From positions 63,886,917 through 63,950,916 of the forward strand of contig CM059198.1 of the NCBI GenBank assembly GCA_030323885.1: DNA of 64,000 nt, written 5' to 3'. The translations under genes were made by a program, and so were the position numbers. Source of the DNA: Branchipolynoe longqiensis (Eukaryota; Annelida; Polychaeta; Phyllodocida; Polynoidae). The notes under the pieces are model-generated. The model was given only the letters and a program-made list of their open reading frames with translations, was not told the DNA's origin and did no database searches. This document shows, piece after piece, positions 41,797-53,380 of this stretch (the first letter of the stretch is position 1; the number at the start of each line of letters is the position of its first letter).

Positions 41797-42057
41797 ACCC
41801 TGCACACTTATGTTGACTTTATAGTACTGCTCCAGTGGGAGACCAGGTGCTAGCACCAAGACCTGGTATCCCACTCAGTGACATTAGCCTGATACTGAGC
41901 CAACCAGTCCTTGCCCATCCTAATAATGCTGAGTGCCTGACTAGAAAACAAAAGGTATACATTTGTATGTCATTGGTTTGACTCAACCAGGGTTTGATCC
42001 CACGATCTACCAAAATGTGAGATGGACGCTGAACTCAATTAGCCATTCCATCTGGTA
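41797..42057 (-). mobile_element. SINE S1 (head B), 3' end missing
   Basis: Body and head present, ends CATTCCATCTGG. The A-rich end is lost at the G-rich tract. Confidence 0.75.
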
Positions 42058-42404
42058 GAGGAAAATATTTAAGACATAACCATGTCTCATAAATGTTCCT
42101 TTCTTTTACTCACAATGAGGAAATGTTTGAAGAGTAGTCAGAGAAGAGGGTGAGCGAATCCTACCATTGTCTATCTTATAGTGGAATTAAGGTTGCATTG
42201 TCCGATGGTTTTAGTTCCTTTCATTTTTCTGATATAAATATATTAAATTGATTGCTATCACCTACCTTACTCTAGCTTGTTACTTTTTAATTTAAATCGC
42301 TAACCTTTGAGATATTTAGGATATAAACATGTGCGATTAGTTTTGGCAAAGACACCAACACTCTGACTCCATTGGCTTCTGCAGTAACATGTTCTATTAA
42401 ATTG

Positions 42405-42768
42405 ACCAGAGGGAATGGCCGAATGAATAACGTAGAGCGTCCGTCTCCCTTGCTGGTAGATCGTGGGGTCGTGGGTTCGAACCCTGGTCGAGTCAAACCA
42501 ATGACTTAAATATTGATTCTTGTCGCTTCTTAGCCAGGCGCTCGGCATTATTAGGACAGGGCAAGAACAGGGCAAGGACTGGTGTCCTCAGTGTCAGGAT
42601 AATATGACTGAGTGGGATACCAGGTCATGGTGCCGGCAGCCTGGTTTCCCAGTGGGACAGCACTATAAAGTCGTCATGAATGCGCACTGTCACAAGTCGG
42701 TACCCATTCTGATATGACCTTAGATGTTGCTTGGATGTAAAACAACAACAAACAAACAATCTATTAAA
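42405..42768 (+). mobile_element. SINE S1 (head B) with 12-bp target duplication
   Basis: Complete copy flanked by TCTATTAAATTG on both sides (42393-42404, 42769-42780). Head B with B box GTTCGAACCC intact. Inserted in the TTAA MITE. Confidence 0.9.
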
Positions 42769-42835
42769 TTGGCTCAGCATTCCTGTGTACAAGTGCTTCA
42801 TGAATGCATTAGAATTTAAGTTTGATATATAGTGT

Positions 42836-43660
42836 AGTGGTCTGCACTGACCTCTCAGGCAAGTAACCACATAGACAGGTAGGCATGGGGAGTGTGTTGA
42901 TATCAGGGAGCCTAGGTGGTGTAATGGTTAGCACACTGGCCCGGAATGCAAAGAGATGTGGGTTCGAGTCCCGCTCTAGGCGCAGTATTTCCCATTTTCA
43001 TCACCCCCATGACACTGGTTGCCGTGATCAGGATCCTGTACAAGCTTTGCGCTGTATGGTTGTTGAACCTACCCTGTGTATGTATGTGTTAGTGCATTGC
43101 CTGTATGTATGTAATTGTAAGCATTACAAGACTTACAATTCCAGGGGGACGAGTGTAGTGGTCTGCACTGACCTCTCAGGCAAGTAACCACATAGACAGG
43201 TAGGCGTGGGGAGTGTGTTGATATCAGGGAGCCTAGGTGGTGTAATGGTTAGCACACTGGCCCGGAATGCAAAGAGATGTGGGTTCGAGTCCCGCTCTAG
43301 GCGCAGTATTTCCCATTTTCATCACCCATGACACTGGTTGCCGTGATCAGGATCCTGTACAAGCTTTGCGCTGTATGGTTGTTGAACCTACCCTGTGTAT
43401 GTATGTGTTAGTGCATTGCCTGTATGTATGTAATTGTAAGCATTACAAGACTTACAATTCCAGGGGGACGAGTGTAGTGGTCTGCACTGACCTCTCAGGC
43501 AAGTAACCACATAGACAGGTAGGCGTGGGGAGTGTGTTGATATCAGGGAGCCTAGGTGGTGTAATGGTTAGCACACTGGCCCGGAATGCAAAGAGATGTG
43601 GGTTCGAGTCCCGCTCTAGGCACAGTATTTCCCATTTTCATCACCCCCATGACATATAGT
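42836..43660 (+). repeat. SINE S3 tandem array (~320-bp unit)
   Basis: Two full units and a third partial, nearly identical, with period 321 then 319 bp. Each unit: leader GTGGTCTGCACTGACCTCTC, tRNA-like core (42910-42981, 43231-43302, 43550-43621), then in the full units CATGACACTGGTTGCCGTGA and a TGTATGTATG stretch. Identical peptides in frames here are not genes. Confidence 0.9.
42910..42981 (+). other. tRNA-like core (pseudo-tRNA) in S3
   Basis: The 7-bp acceptor stem pairs (GCCTAGG with CTCTAGGC), the T arm pairs (GTGGG/CCCGC), and A and B boxes match Pol III consensus. The anticodon stem fails. The layout resembles tRNA-Gln/Glu. Same in 43231-43302 and 43550-43621. Confidence 0.7.
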
Positions 43661-43945
43661 ATCAAATCTAGGTAATTGTCTTCATTTTGAAACTTTGATG
43701 GTTCATCGGACTATGCAGCTTTAGGTATTAATAGTAAATAACTGACAACAATTTAAGTTGGTTGAAGAATGTAATCTCTGGCTAGAGGTTAACTGCGTCT
43801 CGCCGAAATACAATATTGGCATCGTCAGAGTTAGGATGTATGCATTGCCTGATCAATGGGTACACAGACATACAGTACCACCAGCAATACTGAGATTGTC
43901 TGAGCGTAGCAGTCGATGAACAAAAACATTAAGAACCCTGCAGTA

Positions 43946-44145
43946 GATTACTGATAGGGCAAGGACTGGTTAGCTCAGTGTCAGGATAATGTGACTGGAT
44001 GGGATGTCGGGTCGTGGTGCTGGTGGCTTGATTTCCTGGTGGGGGAGTACTATAACGTCGCCATGAGTGCACACTGTCAAAAGTCGGTACCCTTCCTGAT
44101 ATGACCTTAGATGTCGCCAGGATATAACATTCCAACAACCAATCC
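43946..44145 (+). mobile_element. SINE S1, headless
   Basis: Starts at the AGGGCAAGGACTGGTTAGCT block and runs to the CAACAACCAATC tail; a typical 5' truncation. Confidence 0.8.
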
Positions 44146-44536
44146 CCCCAGGGTGGATCACATATAGGAAAGCAATATGTTATGCTGACCCCTGACCTCC
44201 CATCCCCTACAAGGTGGCGCGATCGAGGGTCTGTCACTTGTGGCAGTACATAGAGTCGGGAGAGATCTGAATTGCATATCAGAGCCACCTATCGATTAGC
44301 TTGTAATTGTGGAAGACCGATAGATGACGGAGTAACGTAATGGGGATAGGCATTGTTTCCTAGTAGGTACCGGCAGTCATTATTTAGATCTTTAAACTGG
44401 GAAGTTAATTAAGGTTAATCACACAGTGCCAGTTAAATGCAGAATAACTCAAAAACAGAAAGGTTCTACCTTGTTTACTTTTCAAGATATTCACATTTTA
44501 ATATATGTGTATTTACTTTAACCAAATTTGCCTTCA
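44146..44536. other. Unassigned non-coding stretch
   Basis: Nothing recognised. Confidence 0.4.
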
Positions 44537-46562
44537 ACATTTAATTGGCGGCGCTCGGAATTAGGATAAGAGTCAGGATTGCAAAGTCGTATTTATTCAA
44601 GAACTCATTATTACTTTTTAATAGTAAGGTTGATTTCAAAATCAGAGAACATCAATAGATAATCAATCAGAATGGTGTCAGTGCTGCTAGGGCGTGGGAG
44701 GCTGGCTTGGTCATGGGCGACTGGCACCTTAGTCAAGGAAGGGCTGGCTTCCGGAGTGTTCATCAAGTGTTCATGCCGGATGCGGATAATGAGAGGTCAT
44801 CTAGCTGGAGTGACATGAGTGAAGACAGTTAAGGAACAATAACAGGATATTCAATTTGCGAAATCAGCATTTAACCCCATTCCAGAAAAGGGTTAGGTGG
44901 GTGGGGAATTTTTAGTTGCTTTGACACGAGCCAGGACCGAAGTGTGTGGGAGGGGGCAGGGGTTGGGTCACGTGGTCAGGCATGAAGGAGGGGTCACACT
45001 AGCCTCGCTTGCAAATTAAATATGTTGCCTCGTCAACATATGTAATCTGCGGTGCTCGGAAGTAGGACAAGAGTCGGAATTGCAAACTCGTATTTATTCA
45101 AGAACTCATTATTACTCTTTAAATTTAATAGTTAGGTTATCTTCAATATCAGAGAACATAAATAGATAATCAATCAGAATGGTGTCAGTGCTGCTAGGGC
45201 ATGGGAGGCTGGCTCGGTCGTGGCCGACTGGCACTGTAGTCAAGGAAGGGCTGGCTTCCGGAGTGTTCATCAAGTGTTCATGCCGGATGCGGATAATGAG
45301 AGGTCATCTAGCTGGAGTGACATGAGTGAAGACAGTTAAGGAACAATAGCACAATATTCAATTTGAGAAATCAGCACATAACCCCATTCTAGAAAACGGT
45401 TAGGTGGGTGGGGAATGGTTAGTTGCTTTGACACGAGCCAGGGCTGAAGTGTATGGGAGAGGGCAGGGGTTGGGTCACATGGCCAGGCATGAAGGAGGGG
45501 TCACACTAGCCTCGCTTGCAAATTAAATATGTTGCCTCGTCAACATATGTAATCTGTGGTGCTCGGAAGTAGGACAAGAGTCGGGATAGCATAGTCGTAT
45601 TGATTCAAGAACTCATTATTACTCTTTAATAGTAAGGTTATCTTCAATATCAGAGAACTTAAATAGATAATCAATCAGAATACTGTCAGTGCCGCTAGGG
45701 TATGGGAGGCTTGCTCGGTTGTGGGTGACGAGCACCATACTCAAAGAAGGGCTGGCTTCCGGAGTGTTCATCAAGTGTTTGTGCTGGATGTGGATAATGA
45801 GAGGTCACCTAGCTGGGGTGACATGTGTGGAGACAGTTAAGGAACAATAACATGATAGTCAATTTGCGAAATCAACACTTAACCCCCATTCTAGAAAAGG
45901 GTTGGGTGGGTGAGGAATTTTTAGTTGCTTTGACACGAGCCAGGAACGAAGTGTCTGGGAGAGGGCAGGTGTTGGGTCACATGGTCAGGCATGAAGGAGG
46001 GCTCACACTAGCCTCGCTTGCAAATTAAATATGTTGCCTCGTCAACATATGTAATTTGCGGTGCTCGGAAGTAGGACAAGAGTCGGGATTGCAAAGTTGT
46101 ATTTATTCAAGAACTCATTATTACTCTTTAAATTTAATAGTAAGGTTATCTTCAATATCAGAGAACATAATAGATAATCAATCAGAATAGTGTCAGTGCC
46201 GCTGGGGTATGTGAGGCTGGCTCGGTCGTGGGTGACTGGCACCGTAGTCAAGGAAGTGCTGGCTTCCGGAGTGTTCATCAAGTGTTCATGCCGGATGCGG
46301 ATAATGAGACGTCATCTAGCTGGAGTGACATGAGTGAAGACAGTTAAGGAACAATAACAGGATAGTCAATTTGAGAAATTAGCACTTAACCACCATTCTA
46401 GAAAAGGGTTGGGTGGGTGAGGAATTTTGAGTTCCTTTGACGCGAGCCAGGACCGAAGTGCGTGGGAGAGGGCAGTGGTTGTGTCACGTGGTCAGGGGTG
46501 AAGGAGGGGGTCACACTAGCCTCGCTTGAGAATTAAATATGTTGCCTCGTCAACATGCGTAA
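44537..46562 (+). repeat. ~503-bp satellite, four units
   Basis: Units start near 44550, 45051, 45558 and 46060 (CGGTGCTCGGAAGTAGGACA). Each ends with a short palindrome, ATATGTTG-CCTCGT-CAACATAT. Units differ by scattered substitutions and small indels. Non-coding. Confidence 0.92.
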
Positions 46563-46920
46563 TGAAATATGAGCTGTGTTTTTTTGTTTGGCATAATTTG
46601 ATTTTGTTTTAAATATATGTCTAGCATATATCACATTAAAGCTCCTTTAGTGGTCTTTCTGAAAGGATCTATTAATCAGCTGTGTAACCAACAACGAGTC
46701 AGCACCAAGTGAAAGAAAACCGCATGTTTTGGTACTTGTTCTGATTAATGTGATGCAAAAGAATGCACTAATTAGCAAAAGTGGCTGTAATAAAGTGCCT
46801 TTTGTTGTGCTGTCTTAATATACATCCCAATTAATTTTTGGATAAAGGTAAAGAGTAAAGCTTTCGTTCATTCACAGTACTTTCTGGGGATTTTTTCTTT
46901 AAGCATACACCCAAATAGGG
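46563..46920. other. Unassigned AT-rich stretch
   Basis: Nothing recognised. Confidence 0.4.
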
Positions 46921-46924
46921 GAGG

Positions 46925-47185
46925 TTAAGAATTAACATTTGTTCATGATTTTCATACTTTCTTCCAGTGCAACCCAAATGGTGGTATTTAAAAATTAGCA
47001 ATTTAAAAAAATGATTTTCATACTTTCTTCCAGTGCGACCCAAATGCAGGTATTTAAAAATTAGCAAATTTTTATGATTTTCATACTTTCTTCCAGTGCG
47101 ACCCAAATACAGGTCTTTAAAAATTAACAATTTGTTATGATTTTCGAACTTTCTTTCAGTGCGACCCAAATACAGGTCTTCCAGT
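46925..47185 (+). repeat. ~65-bp tandem repeat, four units
   Basis: Units contain TTTCATACTTTCTTCCAGTG and CGACCCAAATACAGG, with variable A-rich spacers. Confidence 0.88.
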
Positions 47186-47489
47186 GTTATCTAAATACTG
47201 CGAGTATCTAGTCCTACACACTTCTATCATCAGGGCACCGCCAGTTCCTGCTTGGTGACAGTGTGTGCCCTCTCTGGCTTTAGGGTACTGTTCTTACTGA
47301 GATCTTCCGCCACTGGTACCCAGGTATGATATACCACTCAGTCGTATGATCATGAAGCTAAGCCAAGTAGGTGTTTGTCCAACTCGAAAGATTCCGGTGT
47401 GTGACTTAATTCCTAGTTCAATTAGTTATATCTATATATAGGCCAGGAACATAAGCATATAACCTGGACCAAATTGGTAAGGAGCTGAA

Positions 47490-47645
47490 AAGGACTGAGT
47501 GGGATATCAGTGCATGGTGCTGGCGGCCTGGTCTCCCAGTGGGGCAGCACTATAAAGACACCATATAATGCTCGCTGTCACAAGTCGGTATCCGTCTGTG
47601 ATATTAGCTTAGATGTTGCTAGGAGGTAAAACAGAAAACAAACAA
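47490..47645 (+). mobile_element. SINE S1, headless
   Basis: Body from GACTGAGTGGGATATC to the AAACAGAAAACAAAC tail. Confidence 0.78.
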
Positions 47646-47693
47646 AGAAACTTGTTATGGCAGATTTACTCATCAGTGGGAACTAGGCTGGGT

Positions 47694-48034
47694 GGTTATT
47701 TGCTGTTGTTTTACGTCCCAACAACATCTCAGTTCTTATCAGGATGGTTACTGGCTTGTGACAGCGCACACTCATAGTGACTTTACAGTGCTGACCCACT
47801 GGGAAATCAGGCCACCAGTATCAGGACCCAATAGCAGTCTCCTAATATCCCACTCAGACACCTTATCATGACACTGATCCAACCAGTCCTTGCCCTATCC
47901 TATTAATGCCAAACACCAGGCTAGGAAGCTACAAGTATCAAGTTTACAAGTCATTAATTTGACTCGACCGGGAACCAAACTCCCGATCTCCCACACGCCA
48001 TACCAGCGCTCTACCGATTAGCCCACCGCGTCCA
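47694..48034 (-). mobile_element. SINE S1 (head A)
   Basis: Complete minus copy ending GATTAGCCCACCGCGTCC. A GT/poly-G run follows. Confidence 0.82.
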
Positions 48035-48075
48035 GTGTGTGTGTGTGGGGGGGGGGGGGGGAGGGGGGAGGGAGA
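48035..48075 (+). repeat. (GT)n and poly-G run
   Basis: Simple sequence; length unreliable. Confidence 0.9.
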
Positions 48076-48394
48076 GGGGGGAAACAGGCGGTTTGTGCAC
48101 TGTAAACCCTACCCCAGCTGATGGTCCTCCGGCTCCAACAGGCTTCGCGTCATTTCCGTGCCAAGACGAGAATCTGCCGAGCTGGGCGGAAATTGAAACA
48201 TTTGGTATGCACTGTCCGTGTTGGTTCCCAGAGTCTTTCTATGGTAACCCCGCCGTGTCTATCCTCAAGAGACCGATGTTGAAAGACCGAAGGTGGGGGA
48301 CCGAATCTCTAAGCGCGCTGGTGCTGGGTTCGAATCCAGGCCGAGACAATATTGATAGTTGTTCCTACTTAGCCAGATTTGCCTTCAACATTTA

Positions 48395-48722
48395 ATTTGC
48401 GGCAGTCGGTAGAGCGCAAGCCTCCTGTGCGGGAGATCGGGAGTTCGATTCCCGGTCGAGTCAGACCAATAACTTACTAAATGTATACTTGTCGCTTCCT
48501 AGCTTAGCGGCTGGCATTACTGGGATATGGCAAGGAATAGTGAGCTCAGTGTCAGGATAATGTGACCAAGTGGGATATCGGGTCATGGTGCTAGCGTCCT
48601 GGTCTCACAGTGGGGATGTACTATAAAGTTGCTATGAGTGCTATGAGTGCACACTGTGACAAGTTAGGTACCATCCTGATATTACCTTAGATGTTGCCAG
48701 GAGGTAAAGCTCAAACAACCAA
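48395..48722 (+). mobile_element. SINE S1 (head A)
   Basis: B box GTTCGATTCC intact; the first bases of the head are replaced by AATTTGCGGCAGTC, similar to the start of the 503-bp satellite (about 44541). Confidence 0.8.
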
Positions 48723-48732
48723 CCAACCAAAC

Positions 48733-48990
48733 TACTTAGCCGTACGTGTGCCATTGCTAGAATATGGCAAGGAATGGTTTCTTCAGTGTCAGGATAATGT
48801 GACTGAGTAGGGTATTGGATCATGGTGCTGGAGGCAGCGTCTCCAAGTGGGGCAACGCTATCTATACAATCGCCATCAGTGCAACGTGTCACAGGTCGGT
48901 GTCTGTCCTTATGTCACCTTAGATGTTGCCGAGACGTAGTGTCTGTCATTATGTCACCTTAGATGTTGCCGAGACGTAAAACCCAAACAA
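48733..48990 (+). mobile_element. SINE S1, headless
   Basis: Body only. The end is duplicated: TTAGATGTTGCCGAGACGTA twice (about 48921 and 48959). Confidence 0.75.
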
Positions 48991-49289
48991 TATAAGATCA
49001 GTTCAGGTGTTGCAAGGAAAACAAAAAGGCACACACAAAAAGCAAACAAAAATCAGGTATGAAGACCAGTGTCTCGAGCCGGACACAATATGTGTTCAAA
49101 TGAATATTTACCACCAACAAAAAGGAGAAGAAAAAGAACGTACTTTTGGAAAAACAACGAATCAACAGCTTAGTTATTAGCAAAACCTTCCATCCACCTA
49201 ATTCTCTATTCAAGCATTCTTTGGGGCACGGATTTGGGGGAAATGGTGGCGGAAAATGTCTGTGGAGCAGCTGACTGGGCAGTGTGAGA
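48991..49289. other. Unassigned non-coding stretch
   Basis: A-rich; nothing recognised. Confidence 0.35.
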
Positions 49290-49660
49290 GGATCCAAAGG
49301 GTAGAACTTCTCTACAACACTAACTATGTTATATACAGTGATTCGTTCTCTTGCCTCCTGGCTGTTGCTGGACTGAAAACGAATCACCCTATTCTAGCAA
49401 CGGTCATTTATAAAATGAACCAACTGACAACGGATGGGTGCCTGGCCATGCCGGCATACAAGGAAACGAAAGAGCTGATCGGGCTGCGAAGAAGGCCCTG
49501 AACTGTGATCTTGAACCGTGTCTGATCCCTCACTCTGATCTGAAACCACTAATAGCCACCCACATAAAATCCAAATGGGGCAACATGAGTGGGATGAAAA
49601 CATTAATAAACTTAAAGAAATTGAACCATCTGGTTCTACACTGCAGACAGTATGCATGAC
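49290..49660 (+). pseudogene. LINE RNase H domain fragment
   Basis: A frame up to about 49437 reads NYVIYSDSFSCLLAVAGLK, and from 49438 in another frame GHAGIQGNERADRAAKKALN followed by DLKPLIATHIKSKW. The pattern V-I-Y-S-D-S-x-S and P-G-H-x-G-I-x-G-N-E-x-A-D-x-x-A-K is RNase H as found at the end of I/Jockey-type LINE ORF2. A frameshift near 49440 breaks it. The LINE's probable 3' end is at 49915-49980. Confidence 0.75.
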
Positions 49661-49914
49661 CTTTTTACTAAGGTAAAACAGGAAAACATTTGAGCCTTTT
49701 TGAGGGCAGCTGGACTGTACCACCTCATATAGTTTACTAAATAGATTCTATCAATTATTAATAAAACTTTTCTTTTTCTATGGGAATTTGTTTCCCTTGA
49801 CCACAAATATATGATTGTGAGCTTTCGAATTTAATGAGTGTCTATTGGCACATAATTGATTGTCTGCTTTTACATGTAAAAGCGATGGTTTGAACAAAAA
49901 AACAAACATTTCTC

Positions 49915-49980
49915 AGCGTGAATATGGCCTATGCTGCCGACACGGCGTAAAGCAACGACCAATCAATCAATCAATCTTTA
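49915..49980 (+). mobile_element. LINE 3' end with (CAAT)n tail
   Basis: ATGGCCTATGCTGCCGACAC, GGCGTAAAGCAACGACCAAT and a CAATCAAT run resemble 3' ends of invertebrate LINEs. Confidence 0.6.
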
Positions 49981-50510
49981 CAACAACACTCTGCATCTTC
50001 AGCATCATGATTGGCGTAAGTCACAACATCAGCGAAAGAGGGTCAAGGTCACTTATAAAATACCAAAGCAGGTTATGGTAACGGGTGCTAAATCCGACCA
50101 TCTGGACAATGGAAATACATTTTTTCTTACTAAATGTGTATATTCAGTGACTAATGCCTTTTGTTAGCTCCAGAGCAATGGTCTTCCGACCGTTCAGTAC
50201 AATTTGTTGGTAGATAAATGACAATATCAGTTGCAATAATAAGCACATGGAAATCCTGTTCGATAATAGAAGCATAATATAAATGAACTATTAGTTGTAA
50301 TAGTAACTGCATTCCAGTTCGATAAAAGTATTATGCACTCGGTGAATATGCATCACATTGTATTGCATGATTCTAGAATTGTCTTTTAAACATTTCTTTC
50401 TTCCTTTGTCTTTCTCTCTTCTTTTTTTTTCCAACAAGATACAGCATATCTCCAATACACATATGTATATAGTGTAAATATGCAAATCAGTGGATCCAAT
50501 CACCAATAGA
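49981..50510. other. Unassigned non-coding stretch
   Basis: AT-rich; nothing recognised. Confidence 0.4.
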
Positions 50511-50634
50511 CCAGATGGGATGGCCGAATGAGTTAGAGCGTCCGTCTCCCGTGTTTGGTAGATCGTGGGGTCGTGGGTTCGAACCCTGATCGAGTCAAAC
50601 CAATGACTTAAAAATTGATACTTGTCGCTTCCTG
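50511..50634 (+). mobile_element. SINE S1 head B, 5' monomer
   Basis: Head plus the first body bases, stopping exactly where a second S1 head begins. Intact A (TGGCCGAATGAG) and B (GTTCGAACCC) boxes. Confidence 0.85.
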
Positions 50635-50965
50635 GCCAGACGGGATGGCCAAATTAGTTAGAGCCTCTGTCTCCCGTGTTGGTAGATCGTAGGTTCGAAC
50701 CCTGGTCGAGTCAAAACAATGACTTAAAAATTGATACTTGTCACTTCCTAGTCCTGGCGCTCGGCATTATTAGCAAAGGGCAAGGACTGGTTGGCTCAGT
50801 GTCAGGATAATCTGACTGAGTGGGATATCAGGTCATGGTGCTGGTGGCCTGGTCTTCCAGTGGGGCAGCACTATAAAGTCACCATGAGTGCGCACTGTCA
50901 TAAGTCGGCACCCGACCTGATGTGACCTTAGATGTTGCTAGGATGTAAAACAACAAACAACCTAA
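50635..50965 (+). mobile_element. SINE S1 (head B), full length
   Basis: Complete copy directly joined to the previous head; tail AACAACAAACAACC. Confidence 0.88.
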
Positions 50966-51072
50966 CAAACAAAAAACAGCAACACTATCTCCAGTTTCAT
51001 GTTTGGCATAAGCCACATCAGCGATACTAGGTCAAGGTCAATAGGTCACTTCTGAAGTACCGAAGTTGCTTG

Positions 51073-51307
51073 ATTAGTTGGTTGTTGGAGTTTTACATCC
51101 TCGCACCATGACCTGATAGCCCACTCAGTCACAGTATCCTGACATAGCCAACAAGTCCTTGCCCTATCCTAATAATGTTGAGCACCTGGCTAGGAAGTGA
51201 CAAGTATCAATTTTGAAGTCATTCGAGTTCTAATGTGTGGGTTCCAATTCCAAGATCTACCAAAACAGGAAACGGATGCTCAACTCATTTGGCCATTCCG
51301 ACTGGTC
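51073..51307 (-). mobile_element. SINE S1 (head B), internally deleted
   Basis: Lacks about 100 bp of the body between the TTTTACATCCTCGCA and CACCATGACCTGATAG blocks. Confidence 0.75.
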
Positions 51308-51584
51308 AAGTACCGAAGTTAATAAGACAAGGTAAAAGGGTATCCGAGAAATCAATGTAAATGGTATTTCCTGACTTTCATTATCAAATTGGTCGCAAAT
51401 ATTGCACTTGTTTTCACCATAATGAAAGGCCTCCTCTCTCTCATGCGCACTGGACCGTTGACTCATTTTTGGGTGGACAGACACGTTTATCTCTCAATCC
51501 TCCTGCTTCGCTAGTTGGCGCCCACAACTTTTCCGGTGTTAGCAATGTTCTCATTGCTCACTATAGCCCTGGTCACATACACAC

Positions 51585-52320
51585 TAGTGAACGTAGTTGA
51601 ACGTAGTTGAGGGTAGGATAGATTAACGTGGGTCAAACGTGGTGTAAGTACGTTAAACTACGGTGAAAAGTGGTTTTCGTATGGATAAATACGTTACGGC
51701 ATGGATGCTGGTACATTCAACTACGTTCAACTACGTTCAATGCACGTTAGCCTCCACTATGATGAACTACGTTCAACTACATCCAAGTACGCTAAAGTAT
51801 GCTAGAGTATGCTAGAGTATGCTAGAGTATGCTAGAGAATGCTAGAGTATGCTAGAGTATGCTAGAGAATGCTAGAGTATGCTAGAGTATGCTAGAGTAT
51901 GCCAGAGTATGGCATAGTACGCTAGAGTTCACTAGAGTATGCTAGAGTATGCTAGAATATTTAAGAGTATGGAGACTTCGCCACAGTACGTTATCCTCTA
52001 ACATAGTCCTCTTTTGAACATGTCACCCAAGTTATTACCAAGTTGGCATGATGGAGAAGCATGGATGCCGGTACATTCAACTACGTTCAACCATGTTCAA
52101 CTACGTTCAACTATGTTCAACTACTTCAACTACATTCAAATACGTTCAATTATGTTCAACTACATTCAATACATTCAACTATGTTCAACTATGTTCAACT
52201 ATGTTCAACTATGTTCAACTATGTTCAACTACATTCAACTACGTTCAACTACATTCAACTACGTTTAATTACGTTCAACCACATTCAACCATGTTCGCCT
52301 CCATTACGTTCAACCTATCC
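51585..52320 (+). repeat. 10-bp minisatellites (GAACGTAGTT / TATGCTAGAG)
   Basis: 51590-51625 carries GAACGTAGTT; 51715-51795 and 52070-52300 carry its reverse complement AACTACGTTC and variants; between them (51785-51970) is a TATGCTAGAG array. All three + frames stay open through 52070-52300 because the 10-bp unit lacks stops. Confidence 0.9.
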
Positions 52321-52497
52321 ACTAACGCGCATGTGACCGGCCCTTATCTCTCTTCACTTCTGGGTGAGTCAGTGATGTGCAACCTTTTTGGCCCAAACAT
52401 GCTTTCACTTTATTGTGGGGTTTCTCAGTTCTTCGAAGGCCTGGGCGCAGACACTAGTGTGGATTCTCAGTCAACTTAATAATGGGAATACACAGCT

Positions 52498-52777
52498 TTA
52501 AAGTTGCATAGTCCAATGGATTTGAGTTTCTGTCATTTTTTCAGATAAATATATTTGGTTGATCGTTTTATTTTAAATTGCTAAATTTGAGATATTTGAA
52601 GTGCAACCATGCAAAATTAATCTTGGCAAGCGCGATGAAACTCTGATACCATAGGCTCCTGTAGTAACAGTTCCTTTTCAATTGCCTCAATAGTGTGCCA
52701 ATAGCTATGTTAGATATGTAGAAAGCATCTAGATTACTGTTTTGTTTTTCACATTTGATGTTGTCATGCAGCTTTAA
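52498..52777. mobile_element. TTAA MITE, copy 3
   Basis: TTAA at both edges (52498-52501, 52774-52777). Left AGTTGCATAGTCCAATGG, right CATGCAGC. The interior resembles 42200-42390. Confidence 0.78.
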
Positions 52778-53380
52778 GGCTACGAGTCGTAACTAACGTG
52801 GAATGATATTTAAAATTAAAAAAATAATCTGCTGCAAGCTGACTCTTGTTTACTTTGATATCAATCCGCGACAAGCGTATCATGTGATGCCGAGTTAAAT
52901 TATAATCCAAATTAGTTGTGTCAAAAGTTGAGATTGAGACCTGGGGAGAAGTAAAAACACAACGGAGAGACCTGAAGCTGGGAGAGATCAGACTGACACC
53001 TGATGCCCAGCTCACCTACACGCAATTGCCGCTTTGGCGTTAGACACGGGAATTTCCCGTGCGAATTGGCTCTGGTCACGTGACAGCAACGTGCGCCAAT
53101 CGCCGTCTGCTGCGTGTCGGGGGGGAAAAAAGTAACGCTGAATCTGATTGGTGCACGTCAAGTTGAATATCAGCAGAAAGGGAATGTTTAGTTGTCATTG
53201 CACTTGGACTCCCTGACCTCTGACCTCTGAGCACTGACCCAGTGGCACTCAGCACCTATTACTCACACTCATCCATACTGCCACAGCGTCAGGCACATGC
53301 ACTGGCTGGCGGCAATCACTGTCACTCGCTGACACTCACTGGTATTCAGTGACACTCATCTATTCCAGTGTATACTCATT
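52778..53380. other. Unassigned non-coding stretch
   Basis: Contains short CACTCAC-type runs near 53310-53370. Nothing recognised. Confidence 0.4.

Larger units (their letters stand above)
42187..43724. mobile_element. TTAA MITE, copy 2, split by two later insertions
   Basis: The left end TTAAGGTTGCATTGTCCGAT (42187) and right end CATCGGACTATGCAGCTTTA (to about 43724) belong to one element. It is broken by SINE S1 (42405-42768) and by the S3 array (42836-43660). The right TTAA has become TTAG. Confidence 0.75.

Noticed and set aside
42910..43621. Functional tRNA genes in the S3 array
   Set aside because: Acceptor and T stems pair, but the anticodon stem does not; all copies sit in a SINE-like repeat.
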